Shown: positions 1 through 7,860, counted from the first letter of the stretch. The stretch: 64,000 nt of DNA from JALYGJ01 sp963781705 (GCA_963781705.1 CAWAGP010000010.1:124001-188000); one strand, 5' to 3'. Program-made: numbers and translations. Notes: a model not told the origin generated them from the sequence alone.

Positions 1-308
1 TTGGCGTTGTTGTGCTCGCGGCCGAGCCGAGCGGTGACCGGGTCGGTGGCCTCCACGCACCGGATGCCGCGCACCTTGTTGGCCACGATCTGCTCGCCGG
101 TGCCGCTGCCGCCGAGCACGATACCGCGCCCGCATTCGCCGCTGGCGACGGCTCGCGCGGCCGGCGCGATCACGTCCGGATAGTCGACCGGCGGAAGGGC
201 TGCCTCGACGCCGAAATCGACCACCTCGTGGCCGGCCGCAGTGAGCCATTCGGCAATCGGCGCCTTGAGCGGAAAGCCGGCGTGATCGGTGGCCAGGGCA
301 ACGCGCAT
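1..308 (-). CDS. rpiB: Ribose 5-phosphate isomerase B, partial (C-terminus beyond window)
   Basis: Reads leftwards off the window edge, so only the first 102 codons are present. RpiB interconverts ribose 5-phosphate and ribulose 5-phosphate in the pentose phosphate pathway. Signatures in order: DHAG (8-11), VVDFG (29-33), DYPD (42-45), GGSGTGEQ (66-73), VANK and REHNN (97-101). The catalytic cysteine of the E. coli enzyme is replaced by Gly66, while Glu72 is present; this is the arrangement of the Mycobacterium tuberculosis enzyme, where a glutamate acts as the base. ATG start at 306-308 is supported by a TACGGT -10 box six bases upstream and by alignment of the DHAG strand with the family N-terminus. 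It is divergent from the M50 protease gene. Confidence 0.9.
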   Translation of the reverse strand, partial: MRVALATDHAGFPLKAPIAEWLTAAGHEVVDFGVEAALPPVDYPDVIAPAARAVASGECGRGIVLGGSGTGEQIVANKVRGIRCVEATDPVTARLGREHNNA

Positions 309-314
309 GTCGTC

Positions 315-320
315 ACCGTA
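315..320 (-). promoter_or_regulatory. -10 box of rpiB
   Basis: TACGGT on the minus strand, six bases before the rpiB ATG, implying a leaderless or nearly leaderless transcript. Confidence 0.4.
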
Positions 321-388
321 GCACTGCCGCAGAGCGGGTTCCGTGCTGCCTCCCAGCGCGTCCCAAGGCGGGCTTTGGCCGCCCTCGC

Positions 389-394
389 TATCGT
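389..394 (+). promoter_or_regulatory. -10 box of the M50 protease gene
   Basis: TATCGT seven bases before the ATG at 402. It selects this start over the long open frame that continues upstream through the rpiB gene. Confidence 0.4.
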
Positions 395-401
395 GGCGGC
401 C

Positions 402-1535
402 ATGCTGCACAACTCGTTCCGCCTGTTCACCATCCGCGGCATCGAGGTCGGCATTCACTACAGCTGGTTATTCATCTTCGGGCTGCTGACCTGGTCGCTC
501 GGCTCGTACGTCTTCCCACAGGACTACCTTGCCAATGGGTTGCGGCCGCTGCCGGCAGCGGAGTACTGGCTGCTTGGCGCGCTCACGACCATCCTCATGT
601 TCGTCTCGGTGCTCATCCATGAGCTGGCGCATTCCTTCGTCGCGCGCGCCCGCGGCCTGGACGCGCGGTCGATCACGCTGTTCATCTTCGGCGGCGTGTC
701 GAACCTGTCGGGCGAGGCCAAGGAGGCCTCGACCGAGTTCCTGATCGCCATCGTCGGCCCGCTGACCAGCTTCGCACTGGCCGGCCTCAGCTTCGGCATC
801 GCGTCCGTCATCGATGAGCCGCGCATCGACCTGGTCGCCAGTTACCTGCTGTACATCAACCTGGTGCTGGGCCTGTTCAACCTCGTGCCCGGCTTTCCGC
901 TCGACGGCGGCCGGGTGCTGCGCGCGGTGCTGTGGACGGCCCTCGGCAATGTCCGCCGGGCGACCGAGTGGGCTGGCAACGTGGGCAAGCTGGTGGCGTG
1001 GGGCATGTTCGCGCTGGGCCTGCTGTTCCTGTTCCAGGGCGACGTGATCAGTGGCATCTGGCTGGCGGCGATCGCCTGGTTCTTGCACAACGCTGCGTCG
1101 GACAGCGTTCAGCACATGGTCTTCGAGACGCGCCTGCGCCGCGTCCGCGCGGCGGACATCGTCGAGCACGACAGCACCACCGCGCCGCCGGGCATCTCGG
1201 TCGCGGAGCTGATCGAGCAGTACGTGCTGCCCACGAACCGCCGCGCGGTGGCCGTCGCCGACAACGGCCGGCTGGTCGGCATCGTGACGGTCGGCGACAT
1301 CATGCACGTGCCGGTCGAGCAGCGCACCCGGGTGGCTGTGGCGGAGATCATGAGCGGTCACGAGGGGCTGTTCACAATCCGCGCCGACACGCGTGCTCAG
1401 GATGCCGTCGAACTCCTCGCTGAGCACGATCTCGAGCAGGTGCCGGTAATGGATGGCGACCGTTTCATCGGTCTGCTGACGCGCGGCGACGTGATGCGCC
1501 AGCTGCAGCTGCGCGAGGCGCTCAACGTCGGATAG
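402..1535 (+). CDS. Site-2-type M50 zinc metalloprotease with C-terminal CBS pair
   Basis: Predicted 377-residue integral membrane protease of the S2P/RseP family that cuts substrates inside the membrane. The zinc motif HELAH is at residues 73-77 and the second metal motif, NLVPGFPLDGG, at about 160-170 with Asp168. Several hydrophobic segments surround these motifs (about 18-35, 55-75, 115-135, 145-160, 200-225). Two CBS domains fill residues ~235-377 and probably sense an adenine nucleotide. The layout matches mycobacterial Rip3-like proteins. The open frame extends upstream to base 12, but that part is a shadow of rpiB; the ATG at 402 fits the family N-terminus. No PDZ domain is present. 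The substrate is unknown. Confidence 0.88.
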   Translation: MLHNSFRLFTIRGIEVGIHYSWLFIFGLLTWSLGSYVFPQDYLANGLRPLPAAEYWLLGALTTILMFVSVLIHELAHSFVARARGLDARSITLFIFGGVSNLSGEAKEASTEFLIAIVGPLTSFALAGLSFGIASVIDEPRIDLVASYLLYINLVLGLFNLVPGFPLDGGRVLRAVLWTALGNVRRATEWAGNVGKLVAWGMFALGLLFLFQGDVISGIWLAAIAWFLHNAASDSVQHMVFETRLRRVRAADIVEHDSTTAPPGISVAELIEQYVLPTNRRAVAVADNGRLVGIVTVGDIMHVPVEQRTRVAVAEIMSGHEGLFTIRADTRAQDAVELLAEHDLEQVPVMDGDRFIGLLTRGDVMRQLQLREALNVG

Positions 1536-1541
1536 CACGGG

Positions 1542-1578
1542 CTGACTTCGGTCGGCACGAGACCGCCGGCGGAGTCAG
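1542..1578. terminator. Bidirectional hairpin between M50 and LOG genes
   Basis: Arms at 1542-1550 and 1570-1578 pair over nine bases with one G-U pair, and an inner CGGTC/GACCG pair adds stability. The right arm contains the stop codon of the leftward LOG gene. No T-tract follows. Confidence 0.4.
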
Positions 1579-2318
1579 GCGGGGGGCTCTTCGGTGGCCT
1601 CGTGTGCTGCCTTGGACGCGGCGAACGCCTCGACTATCCATGCCACCGCCTCGTCGGTGTCGTCGGTCACGCGCAGCAGATCGAGGTCGCCAGGCCCGAT
1701 CATCGAGTGCGCGGACAACGTGTCGCGCAGCCAATCGAGCAGCGGCTGCCAGTAACTGCGGTCCCACAGAATGATCGGGAAGTGGTCGATCTTGCCCGTC
1801 TGGACGAGGACCAGCGACTCGCACAGCTCGTCGAGCGTGCCGAAGCCGCCAGGAAAGATCACGAAGCCCTGCGCGTACTTGACGAACATCGTCTTGCGCG
1901 CGAAGAAGTAGCGAAAGTTCAGGGCGAGCGTGCACCACTCGTTCACGTCCTGCTCGTGCGGCAACTCGATGCCCAGGCCGACCGATACGCCGCCGGCCTG
2001 CGCCGCGCCCTTGTTGGCGGCGGCCATGATGCCCGGCCCGCCGCCTGTGATCACGGTGATGTCGTGCCGCGCGAGCTTGCCGGCCACCTCCTCCGCCGCG
2101 AGCGCGGCGGGATCGTCGGGCGAGATGCGCGCCGAGCCGAAGATGCTGATGGCCGGTCCGAGCCGGGCGAGCGTGTCGAAGCCCTCGACGAACTCGCCCA
2201 TGATGCGCAGCGCGCGCCAGGCGTCGCTGTCGAGGAACGAGGTGTCGGCGTAGGGCGCCGGCCGCAGGAACTTGCGATCCTCGGACGGCCCGCTGCGCAG
2301 GCGGCGCTGTTGGCTCAT
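1575..2318 (-). CDS. LOG-family protein (TIGR00730, cytokinin-type phosphoribohydrolase fold)
   Basis: A 247-residue Rossmann-fold protein of the LOG/TIGR00730 family. Characterised members hydrolyse nucleoside 5'-monophosphates to the free base and ribose 5-phosphate; some eukaryote-associated ones make cytokinins. Visible motifs are the nucleotide site GGGPGIM followed by AANKGA (~95-107) and the family signature PGGFGTLDE (~155-163), with the conserved arginine-lysine segment FFARKTMFVK between them. The ATG start is preceded on the minus strand by TATCCT eight bases upstream. Length is somewhat above the ~180-residue plant enzymes because of a ~50-residue N-terminal extension common in bacterial paralogues. 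The native substrate cannot be told from sequence. Confidence 0.88.
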   Translation of the reverse strand: MSQQRRLRSGPSEDRKFLRPAPYADTSFLDSDAWRALRIMGEFVEGFDTLARLGPAISIFGSARISPDDPAALAAEEVAGKLARHDITVITGGGPGIMAAANKGAAQAGGVSVGLGIELPHEQDVNEWCTLALNFRYFFARKTMFVKYAQGFVIFPGGFGTLDELCESLVLVQTGKIDHFPIILWDRSYWQPLLDWLRDTLSAHSMIGPGDLDLLRVTDDTDEAVAWIVEAFAASKAAHEATEEPPA

Positions 2319-2327
2319 GCGCAGGCA

Positions 2328-2333
2328 GGATAC
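2328..2333 (-). promoter_or_regulatory. -10 box of the LOG gene
   Basis: TATCCT on the minus strand, eight bases before the ATG at 2318. Confidence 0.35.
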
Positions 2334-2524
2334 CCGCGGCGCCGATGCTCGGCATGTATCGGCAAAGTGCAGCGCGCTGCAGGCAAAGCGTGGCCAGATG
2401 GCGCCCCCTCACGAAACCGCGCGTGACGAATCGTTCGGACGGCCGCAGGCAAGTGCCTGCAATGGCAACGGCGATCCGACGCTGGTCGCCGGCGAGTTGT
2501 CCACGATCGCCGGTAAGCGGGCGA

Positions 2525-2570
2525 TAAGTCGCCGTTGAGTGCTGGCTAAGTCGCCCTGCCTAAAGTCGCC
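2525..2570 (+). repeat. Three direct repeats, TAAGTCGCC
   Basis: TAAGTCGCC occurs at 2525-2533 and 2547-2555, and TAAAGTCGCC at 2561-2570. Spacing is 22 then 14 bases. The cluster lies 58 bases before the next ATG, so it may bind a regulator or include the promoter (TAAAGT). Confidence 0.5.
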
Positions 2571-2627
2571 GTGCTGACCGGCCACTTCGGGCGGCCACCC
2601 GTCGATAGGTGTTGTGAATGGAGAGCC

Positions 2628-2813
2628 ATGCGCATCGCATCGTTGCCCCGCTTCCTGCCCGCCGCGATCGGCCTGCTGCTGCTGGTCGCCATCGTGCCGA
2701 GCGCGGTCTTCGTCGGAGCAGGCCTGCTCGGTCTGATCGGCGACCACGCCGCCGTCCCGATCCTGGGCTGGGTTGTTGACTGGTCGCCCATCGAGCCCTT
2801 CCGCTGGGGCTGA
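2628..2813 (+). CDS. Small hydrophobic protein of unknown function
   Basis: A predicted 61-residue protein with one long or two short membrane segments (about residues 8-40, rich in Leu, Val and Ala) and a Trp-containing tail. I do not recognise the family. The ATG at 2628 is chosen because GGAG lies five to eight bases upstream; the open frame extends to 2571 but that part is hydrophilic and lacks a ribosome site. It stands alone, 46 bases before the cupredoxin gene on the same strand. Confidence 0.45.
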   Translation: MRIASLPRFLPAAIGLLLLVAIVPSAVFVGAGLLGLIGDHAAVPILGWVVDWSPIEPFRWG

Positions 2814-2846
2814 ACTCGCCTGAGCGCCTCAATCGGCCGGTGGGCC

Positions 2847-2852
2847 TACAGT
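2847..2852 (+). promoter_or_regulatory. -10 box of the cupredoxin gene
   Basis: TACAGT seven bases before the GTG at 2860; it supports the GTG rather than the out-of-frame ATG at 2858. Confidence 0.35.
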
Positions 2853-2859
2853 CGGTCAT

Positions 2860-3399
2860 GTGCCGCAGGAGTCTGGACAGCGCCAGTCGAGAATCTCTCG
2901 TGCCCCGGTCTACGTTGCTGCATTCGGCATCGTGCTCGCGGTTGCCCTCGTGCTGCTGGGCGCCGCGCTCGCTCAGGCGCCTGCGGCGCCGCCGGCCATC
3001 ACCCAGCCGGGCACGCCGGACGCGCCACGCGACGTTAACGTGATCCTGCGTGAGTACGCGTTCGATCCGAACCCGCTCTATCTCGTTGCTGGGGAAACCG
3101 TCCGCTTTCACGTCATCAACGGGGGAATGATCGAGCACGAGTTCGTGCTCGGCGGCGGCGACGTTCAGGCCGCCTGGGCAACTGCCGATGCGCTGGTGTC
3201 GCCCCCTGCACTGCTGGCCACCGCGCCGCCCGCCAGCGTGGCGCCGGGCACCGGCGGACTGCGCCTGCTGCTCGACTCAGGTGAACAGGCGACCGCCGTG
3301 TACACCGTCCCTGCCGGCGGTAGCCTGCAGTTGTTCTGTCACCTACCCGGTCACGCCGAACACGGCATGGTGGGCGAGGTGATCGTGCTCAGCCGCTAA
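2860..3399 (+). CDS. Membrane-anchored cupredoxin-domain protein
   Basis: A 179-residue exported blue-copper-fold protein. An uncleaved or cleavable signal/anchor covers about residues 17-40, followed by a Pro/Ala linker and a cupredoxin domain (~58-179). Type 1 copper ligands are visible: His93, then Cys160, His165 and Met170 in a C-x4-H-x4-M loop. Such proteins carry electrons or bind copper at the outer face of the membrane. The insert between His93 and Cys160 (~103-140) is longer than in plastocyanin. A 7Fe ferredoxin gene lies 76 bases downstream on the same strand, but no oxidase gene is nearby, so the redox partner is unknown. Confidence 0.82.
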   Translation: MPQESGQRQSRISRAPVYVAAFGIVLAVALVLLGAALAQAPAAPPAITQPGTPDAPRDVNVILREYAFDPNPLYLVAGETVRFHVINGGMIEHEFVLGGGDVQAAWATADALVSPPALLATAPPASVAPGTGGLRLLLDSGEQATAVYTVPAGGSLQLFCHLPGHAEHGMVGEVIVLSR

Positions 3400-3475
3400 G
3401 ATGCGCGTGCGCCCCGTTCGGCCACGCCGGCCGGGTTGCTGCGGAGAGACTGCGAGCCCAAGGAGACGCTGCTCA

Positions 3476-3766
3476 ATGACGTACGTGATCGCCGAGCCGT
3501 GTGTGGACGTCATCGATCAATCGTGCGTGGCGGTGTGCCCGGTCGACTGCATCCACTTCGACCAGGGTGTCGATCGGATGCTGTACATCGATCCCGACGA
3601 GTGCATCGACTGCGGCGCGTGCGAGCCGGAGTGCCCGGTCAACGCCATCTTCCCCGAAGATGCGCTACCGGCCGAGGCGGCCCCGTACACGGAGATCAAC
3701 GCGCAGTGGTTCCGCGACAAGGATGGGGCACGCGCCGCCCTTGACGCGCTGAAGCCGCCCGCCTGA
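3476..3766 (+). CDS. fdxA: Seven-iron ferredoxin [3Fe-4S][4Fe-4S]
   Basis: A 96-residue FdxA-type ferredoxin that carries low-potential electrons in the cytoplasm. The first motif has Cys9, Cys17 and Cys21 with the CPVDCI run, and the second is CIDCGACEPECPV; the pattern fits one [3Fe-4S] and one [4Fe-4S] cluster. The family C-terminal extension (residues ~60-96) is present. The start is the ATG at 3476, with AAGGAGA about nine bases upstream; the open frame reaches back to 3401 but that part is not conserved-looking. The stop codon lies inside a hairpin shared with the convergent ABC permease gene. Confidence 0.92.
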   Translation: MTYVIAEPCVDVIDQSCVAVCPVDCIHFDQGVDRMLYIDPDECIDCGACEPECPVNAIFPEDALPAEAAPYTEINAQWFRDKDGARAALDALKPPA

Positions 3767-3790
3767 GCGAGTAAGGCGCGCGCTCAGGCG
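3760..3790. terminator. Bidirectional terminator-like hairpin spanning two stop codons
   Basis: Perfect 10-base arms CGCCTGAGCG (3760-3769) and CGCTCAGGCG (3781-3790) with an 11-base loop. The left arm holds the ferredoxin TGA and the right arm the TGA of the leftward permease gene. There is no T-tract. Confidence 0.6.
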
Positions 3791-5034
3791 CGTGCAGTCA
3801 CTGCAGCAATGATCCGGCGCAGGTTGGGCCGCGTGCCGTAGAGCAGCACCGTCGCGCGGAAGATGCGCCCCGCGGCGGCGATGGCGAAGACGACGAAGAC
3901 CACCTGCACGAGCAGCGAAACGCCGACCATGATCCACGGCGGCGAGCCGTTCGAGAGTACCTCGAGCAGTGCCGCCGGAGCGGTCAGTGGGATGAGCGCC
4001 AGCACCCACACGATGGGCGACGTGGGGTCGCCCAGGAATACCGGCGTGAGCACCAGTGGGATGACCGCGAAGAAGCCGAAGAAGCTCGAGTACTGCTGTG
4101 CCTCGCGCGCGCCGGCCGACAGCGCTCCCACCGCGGCGAAGATCGCGCCGTAGGCGAGATAGCCAAGGCAGAACACGATCACCGCCAGGGCGATCGTGAT
4201 CGGCGGCAGCGCGACATGGACCGCCAGCTGCTGGTCGATGATCGGCAGCGCCAGCAGCGCGGTGCCCAGCCAGATGGCCACCTGGGTCAACCCGGCGACA
4301 CCCAGGCCGATCGTCTTGCCGGCCATCAGCGGCAGGGCGGGGATCGAACTGAGCAGGATCTCGACGACGCGGTTCTCCTTCTCCTCGGTGACCGACTGGA
4401 GCAGGTAGCCACTGGTCATGAAGATGCTCAGCACAAAGATCAGCGTGAACACGTAGGGCACGATGAAGTCCGCCGCGACGGATGCATCGGATACCGCCTC
4501 GCCGCTGGTCGTGACCGAGGCGAACGTAATCGGCGTGAGCAGCTCAGCCAGCGTGCTGTCGGGCAGGCCGGCGTTGCGCAGCAGAGATGTGCGCAGCAGC
4601 AGCTGCACCTCGGCCTGCTCGGCCTGCTGGCGCGACAGCGCGTCGAGGGCGCGGCCGGTATTGGACTGCGACGACTCGACGAGCAGTACCTGTGGCTGCG
4701 TCGGCCAGGTGTTGGGCACCAGGAAGTAGTCCGCCACCGCGGTCGCAGCCAGGCGGGCATCGGCCTCGGCCCTGTCGACGAGGACCACGTTGGGCGTGAT
4801 CGTGGCGTCGGTCTGCAGAGCCACCGCGGATTGGTTGACGACCAGAAGCGGGCCCTCGACCGAGCCGCTGGTCGCACTGTCGATCGACACCGCGCTCGAC
4901 AGGATGAAGATGAACGCCATGGACGCCGGCAGCAGCAGCGTTGCCAGGAGGAAGCCACGCCGGCGAACCGTGCGCAGATAGTCGCGCCGGGCGACGAGCA
5001 GGACCAGCCTCAGGAAGTGGCCGCGCTCGTTCAT
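3784..5034 (-). CDS. ABC-2 type export permease (NatB-like)
   Basis: A 416-residue membrane protein of the ABC-2 family, related to NatB/YhaP. One N-terminal membrane segment (~25-50) is followed by a large extracellular domain (~55-190) and a block of five or six membrane helices (~195-400), including TSGYLLQSVTEEKENRVVEILLSS-like family residues split around position 215. Its start overlaps the stop of the ATPase gene by four bases (ATGA), so the two are translationally coupled and form one exporter. Characterised relatives export sodium or remove toxic compounds; the substrate here is unknown. Confidence 0.85.
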   Translation of the reverse strand: MNERGHFLRLVLLVARRDYLRTVRRRGFLLATLLLPASMAFIFILSSAVSIDSATSGSVEGPLLVVNQSAVALQTDATITPNVVLVDRAEADARLAATAVADYFLVPNTWPTQPQVLLVESSQSNTGRALDALSRQQAEQAEVQLLLRTSLLRNAGLPDSTLAELLTPITFASVTTSGEAVSDASVAADFIVPYVFTLIFVLSIFMTSGYLLQSVTEEKENRVVEILLSSIPALPLMAGKTIGLGVAGLTQVAIWLGTALLALPIIDQQLAVHVALPPITIALAVIVFCLGYLAYGAIFAAVGALSAGAREAQQYSSFFGFFAVIPLVLTPVFLGDPTSPIVWVLALIPLTAPAALLEVLSNGSPPWIMVGVSLLVQVVFVVFAIAAAGRIFRATVLLYGTRPNLRRIIAAVTARA

Positions 5035-6008
5035 CCGACGCTCTCCGCACGCGGGTCGCCGGCCACTGCGCGGATGAAGATCTCGGCGAGGTTGGGGGCC
5101 TCGACCGCGAAGCGCTCCACCTGCGCCGGCGTGTCGCCGAGTTCACGGAACAGGTCCTGCGCGCTTGCGCCGTCGCGCAACAGGTAGCGCACCGAGCCGT
5201 CGTAGGCGGTCGCGTGGCTGGCGCTCTTGAGCGCCGTGCTGTCGGCCGGTAGCTGCCGGCCGACGACTTCGACCGCGCCGTCGCTGAATGCGCGCCGGAT
5301 CTCGGCCACGGTTCCGTACAGCAGTCGTCGACCGTTGTCGATGAGCAGGATCCGGTCGCACAGGACCTGTGCGTCTTCCATGTCGTGGGTGCTCATGACC
5401 ACTGCCGCGCCGCGTTCGCGCTGCGCCATGAGCAGGCTCTTGAGCATCGTCGCGTTGACTGGATCCAGGCCCTGGAAGGGCTCGTCGACGATCAGCAGGT
5501 CGGGTTCGTTGATGATCGTGGCGATCAGCTGCGCCTTCTGGTGCATGCCGCGCGACAACTCGCCCGCCTTCTTGGTCAACGAGTCGCCCAGCCCGACTTC
5601 GACCAGTAGGTCGTGGGCGCGCGTGCGCGCCTCGTGCGCGGCCAGGCCGCGCAACGCGCCGAAATAGGTCAGCGTGTCGATGATCGGCACGTCGCGGTAG
5701 AGTCCGCGGTCTTCGGGCAGGTATCCCGTCCGCGACTGATGCGCGATGCCCGGTCGACCGCCGAACACACTTATCCGGCCGCGGTCGGGGCGGATGATGT
5801 CGAGGATCATGCGCATGGTCGTCGTCTTGCCCGCCCCGTTCGGCCCCAGGAAGCCGAGCATCTCACCCGGGCGAACGTCGAACGACAGATCTGACACCAC
5901 GTCGACCGAACCGAAGCGCTTCCAGACGCCGTCGACGACGACCGGCAGCGCGCCGGCTTCGTTGAGGCGGCCGGCGAGCGTGCTGTTGGGCACCGCTGCT
6001 GTGGTCAC
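5031..6008 (-). CDS. ABC transporter ATP-binding protein (NatA-like)
   Basis: A 325-residue ATPase that energises the adjoining permease. Walker A GPNGAGKTT is near residue 55, the signature is LSRGMHQKAQL (~147), Walker B is LLIVDEPFQGLDP (~170), and the switch histidine follows in STHDM. A C-terminal DUF4162-like tail (~235-325) is typical of exporter ATPases in this subfamily. The start is GTG at 6006-6008, supported by TAGGCT six bases upstream on the minus strand. First gene of a two-gene operon. Confidence 0.9.
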   Translation of the reverse strand: MTTAAVPNSTLAGRLNEAGALPVVVDGVWKRFGSVDVVSDLSFDVRPGEMLGFLGPNGAGKTTTMRMILDIIRPDRGRISVFGGRPGIAHQSRTGYLPEDRGLYRDVPIIDTLTYFGALRGLAAHEARTRAHDLLVEVGLGDSLTKKAGELSRGMHQKAQLIATIINEPDLLIVDEPFQGLDPVNATMLKSLLMAQRERGAAVVMSTHDMEDAQVLCDRILLIDNGRRLLYGTVAEIRRAFSDGAVEVVGRQLPADSTALKSASHATAYDGSVRYLLRDGASAQDLFRELGDTPAQVERFAVEAPNLAEIFIRAVAGDPRAESVG

Positions 6009-6014
6009 GCTGCC

Positions 6015-6020
6015 AGCCTA
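6015..6020 (-). promoter_or_regulatory. -10 box of the ABC exporter operon
   Basis: TAGGCT on the minus strand, six bases before the GTG at 6008. Confidence 0.4.
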
Positions 6021-6058
6021 ACCAGCCGGCGCCAGCCGGCGCCAAGGGTCCAACGGCC

Positions 6059-6064
6059 TATCCT
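6059..6064 (+). promoter_or_regulatory. -10 box of the BtuF-like gene
   Basis: TATCCT seven bases before the ATG at 6072; probably drives the run of coupled genes that follows. Confidence 0.4.
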
Positions 6065-6071
6065 GCGGTAC

Positions 6072-7019
6072 ATGCGCATCGTCTCTCTCGTGCCATCGGC
6101 GACCGAGATCGTCTTCGCGCTGGGCATCGGCGAAGACCTCGTCGGCCGCTCGGATGAGTGCGATTTCCCGCCGGAGGCGGCTGATGTGCCGGTGGTCACG
6201 CGTGCGCTGGTGACCGGCCGGCACAGGGGCAGCCGCGCTATCGATACTCACGTCGGAGCGGCACTGGGCGGCGGCGAATCGCTGTATGCCCTCGATGTCG
6301 ACGCGCTGGCGGCGGCCGACGCCGACCTGGTCATCACCCAGCGGCTGTGCAGCGTGTGCGCCGTCAGCCACGGTCAGGTCGTGCACGCGCTGGAGCAGCT
6401 CGGCTCGTCGGCGCAGGTCGTCAGCCTCGACCCGGAAAGCGTCGAGGGCGTGCTCAACGCCATCTCGACAGTGGGCGCGATGGCCGAGGTCGAGGACGAG
6501 GCGATCGGCCTGATCGAGGTCCTGCGCGAACGCCTCGCGAACATCGAGAACCGCGTGCTCGAGCGCCGGCTGGCCGGTGTCGGCGCGCGCCGGGTGGTGT
6601 GTCTCGAGTGGCTCGACCCGCCGTTCGCGGCCGGTCACTGGGTGCCCGAACAGGTGCGCCGGGCGGGCGGCTGGGAGGTACTCGGCACAGCCGGCGAGCC
6701 GTCACTGCGCACCAGCTGGGAGCGCGTCCGCGAGGTCGACCCCGACCAGCTGATGCTCATGCCATGTGGCTTCGATGCTTGGCGAACGGCGGTCGAGTGG
6801 GGCCGCGTCGAGCGGCCCGACTGGCTCTCCGAGCTGCGCGCAGTCGCGCAGGGCGAGGTCTATGCGCTCGACGGCTCGGCATATTTCAGCCGCCCCGGTC
6901 CGCGGTTGATCGACGGCATCGCGCTGCTGGCCGAGCTGTTCGACCCCGGCAATTTCCTCGACGAGGCACCGGCCGGCGCGTGGCTGCCGCTGGGCGCGGT
7001 CGGCGAACGTGCCCGCTGA
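6072..7019 (+). CDS. Cobalamin-binding-protein-like (BtuF family), no signal peptide
   Basis: A 315-residue protein with the fold of cobalamin/iron-siderophore binding proteins. It opens directly with MRIVSLVPSATEIVFALG, the first strand of the mature BtuF domain, so it has neither a signal peptide nor a lipobox and should stay in the cytoplasm. CSVCAV (~94-99) contributes two cysteines not typical of BtuF. The C-terminal lobe includes the YFSRPGPRLIDG segment. Similar unsecreted proteins occur in many bacteria without known function. It overlaps the next gene by 11 bases, suggesting one transcript with the two methyltransferases. A role in B12 handling is inference. Confidence 0.75.
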   Translation: MRIVSLVPSATEIVFALGIGEDLVGRSDECDFPPEAADVPVVTRALVTGRHRGSRAIDTHVGAALGGGESLYALDVDALAAADADLVITQRLCSVCAVSHGQVVHALEQLGSSAQVVSLDPESVEGVLNAISTVGAMAEVEDEAIGLIEVLRERLANIENRVLERRLAGVGARRVVCLEWLDPPFAAGHWVPEQVRRAGGWEVLGTAGEPSLRTSWERVREVDPDQLMLMPCGFDAWRTAVEWGRVERPDWLSELRAVAQGEVYALDGSAYFSRPGPRLIDGIALLAELFDPGNFLDEAPAGAWLPLGAVGERAR

Positions 7020-7860
7020 CAGCCCTTTCGCCGCCCGGTTCAACTGCCTGTGGTGTGGTCGGCCGCACGAGGTGCGTTCGGCCGACGATCTAGAGGGCTA
7101 CGCGCGGCTGTGCCCCGACTGCATCGGGCGCGCCCAGGACAACGAGTTCCTGCGCTTCCGCCTGCGCGAGGGTCTGCGCCGGCGTTCCGCGGCGTCGGCG
7201 GGCGCACAGTCCGACGACGAAACGCTGAAGACCTACTACGCGGCGCGTGCGCCGGAGTACGACGAGATCTACTCGGGCATCGGCTGGCCGCCTGTCGAGC
7301 GGGCGGTGTTCCTGGCCGACCTCGACGCAGCCACGCTATGGCTCGACCGATTGCCGTGGCGCGGTGAGATCGTCGAGCTTGCAGCGGGTACCGGCTGGTG
7401 GTCGCCGTTGCTGGCTCAGAAGGGCGAGCTGTGGCTGTACGACGCGGTCGGGGAGCCGCTTGAACGCGCCCGCGACCGATTGCTGGCGCATGGCCTGCGC
7501 GCGCACATTCACCTGCGCGATGCCTGGGCGGAGCCGGACCGCCCGGTCGATGGTCTGTTCTGCGGCGGGTGGCTGAGCCACGTTCGACGCGAGCGGCTGG
7601 CCGACTTCCTGGGCATCTGCCGCCGCTGGCTGAAGCCGGGCGGGATGTTCGCTTTCATCGACGAGGCGCCCGGTTGGGGCTACACGCCCACGGTCGACGA
7701 TCGCCAGCCGCGCCGCCTCAACGATGGCCGCGAGTTCACGATCGTCAAGGTCTATTACGAGCCGTCCGAGCTCGAGACAGCCCTGCGGGCGGCGGGTTTT
7801 GCCCAGGCCGAGGTGGGCACGACATCGCGCTTCTTCCAGCTGGGTCGCTCGACGGCATGA
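7009..7860 (+). CDS. SAM-dependent methyltransferase with N-terminal zinc-finger-like segment
   Basis: A 283-residue protein starting at GTG 7009. The first ~50 residues hold two CxxC pairs (CLWC at ~12-15 and CPDC at ~38-41), suggesting bound zinc. The rest is a class I methyltransferase: motif I is VELAAGTGWW (~124), followed by LYDAV (motif II) and the RWLKPGG strand (~210). It is closely similar over its whole catalytic part to the next gene, so the two arose by tandem duplication, with only this copy carrying the zinc segment. The substrate is unknown. Confidence 0.78.
   Translation: MPADSPFAARFNCLWCGRPHEVRSADDLEGYARLCPDCIGRAQDNEFLRFRLREGLRRRSAASAGAQSDDETLKTYYAARAPEYDEIYSGIGWPPVERAVFLADLDAATLWLDRLPWRGEIVELAAGTGWWSPLLAQKGELWLYDAVGEPLERARDRLLAHGLRAHIHLRDAWAEPDRPVDGLFCGGWLSHVRRERLADFLGICRRWLKPGGMFAFIDEAPGWGYTPTVDDRQPRRLNDGREFTIVKVYYEPSELETALRAAGFAQAEVGTTSRFFQLGRSTA

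Larger units (their letters stand above)
2319..2627. other. 309-base intergenic region with repeats
   Basis: No credible gene. It holds the LOG promoter at its left end, a perfect GCAGGCA/TGCCTGC dyad with a 2-base spacer (2445-2460), and three TAAGTCGCC-like direct repeats (2525-2570) ahead of the small membrane protein gene. Coding bias drops here relative to the flanking genes. Confidence 0.5.

Noticed and set aside
468..1538. 356-codon antisense frame opposite the M50 protease gene
   Set aside because: His/Arg/Gln-rich composition typical of a GC-rich antisense shadow; the sense strand has HELAH and CBS motifs.
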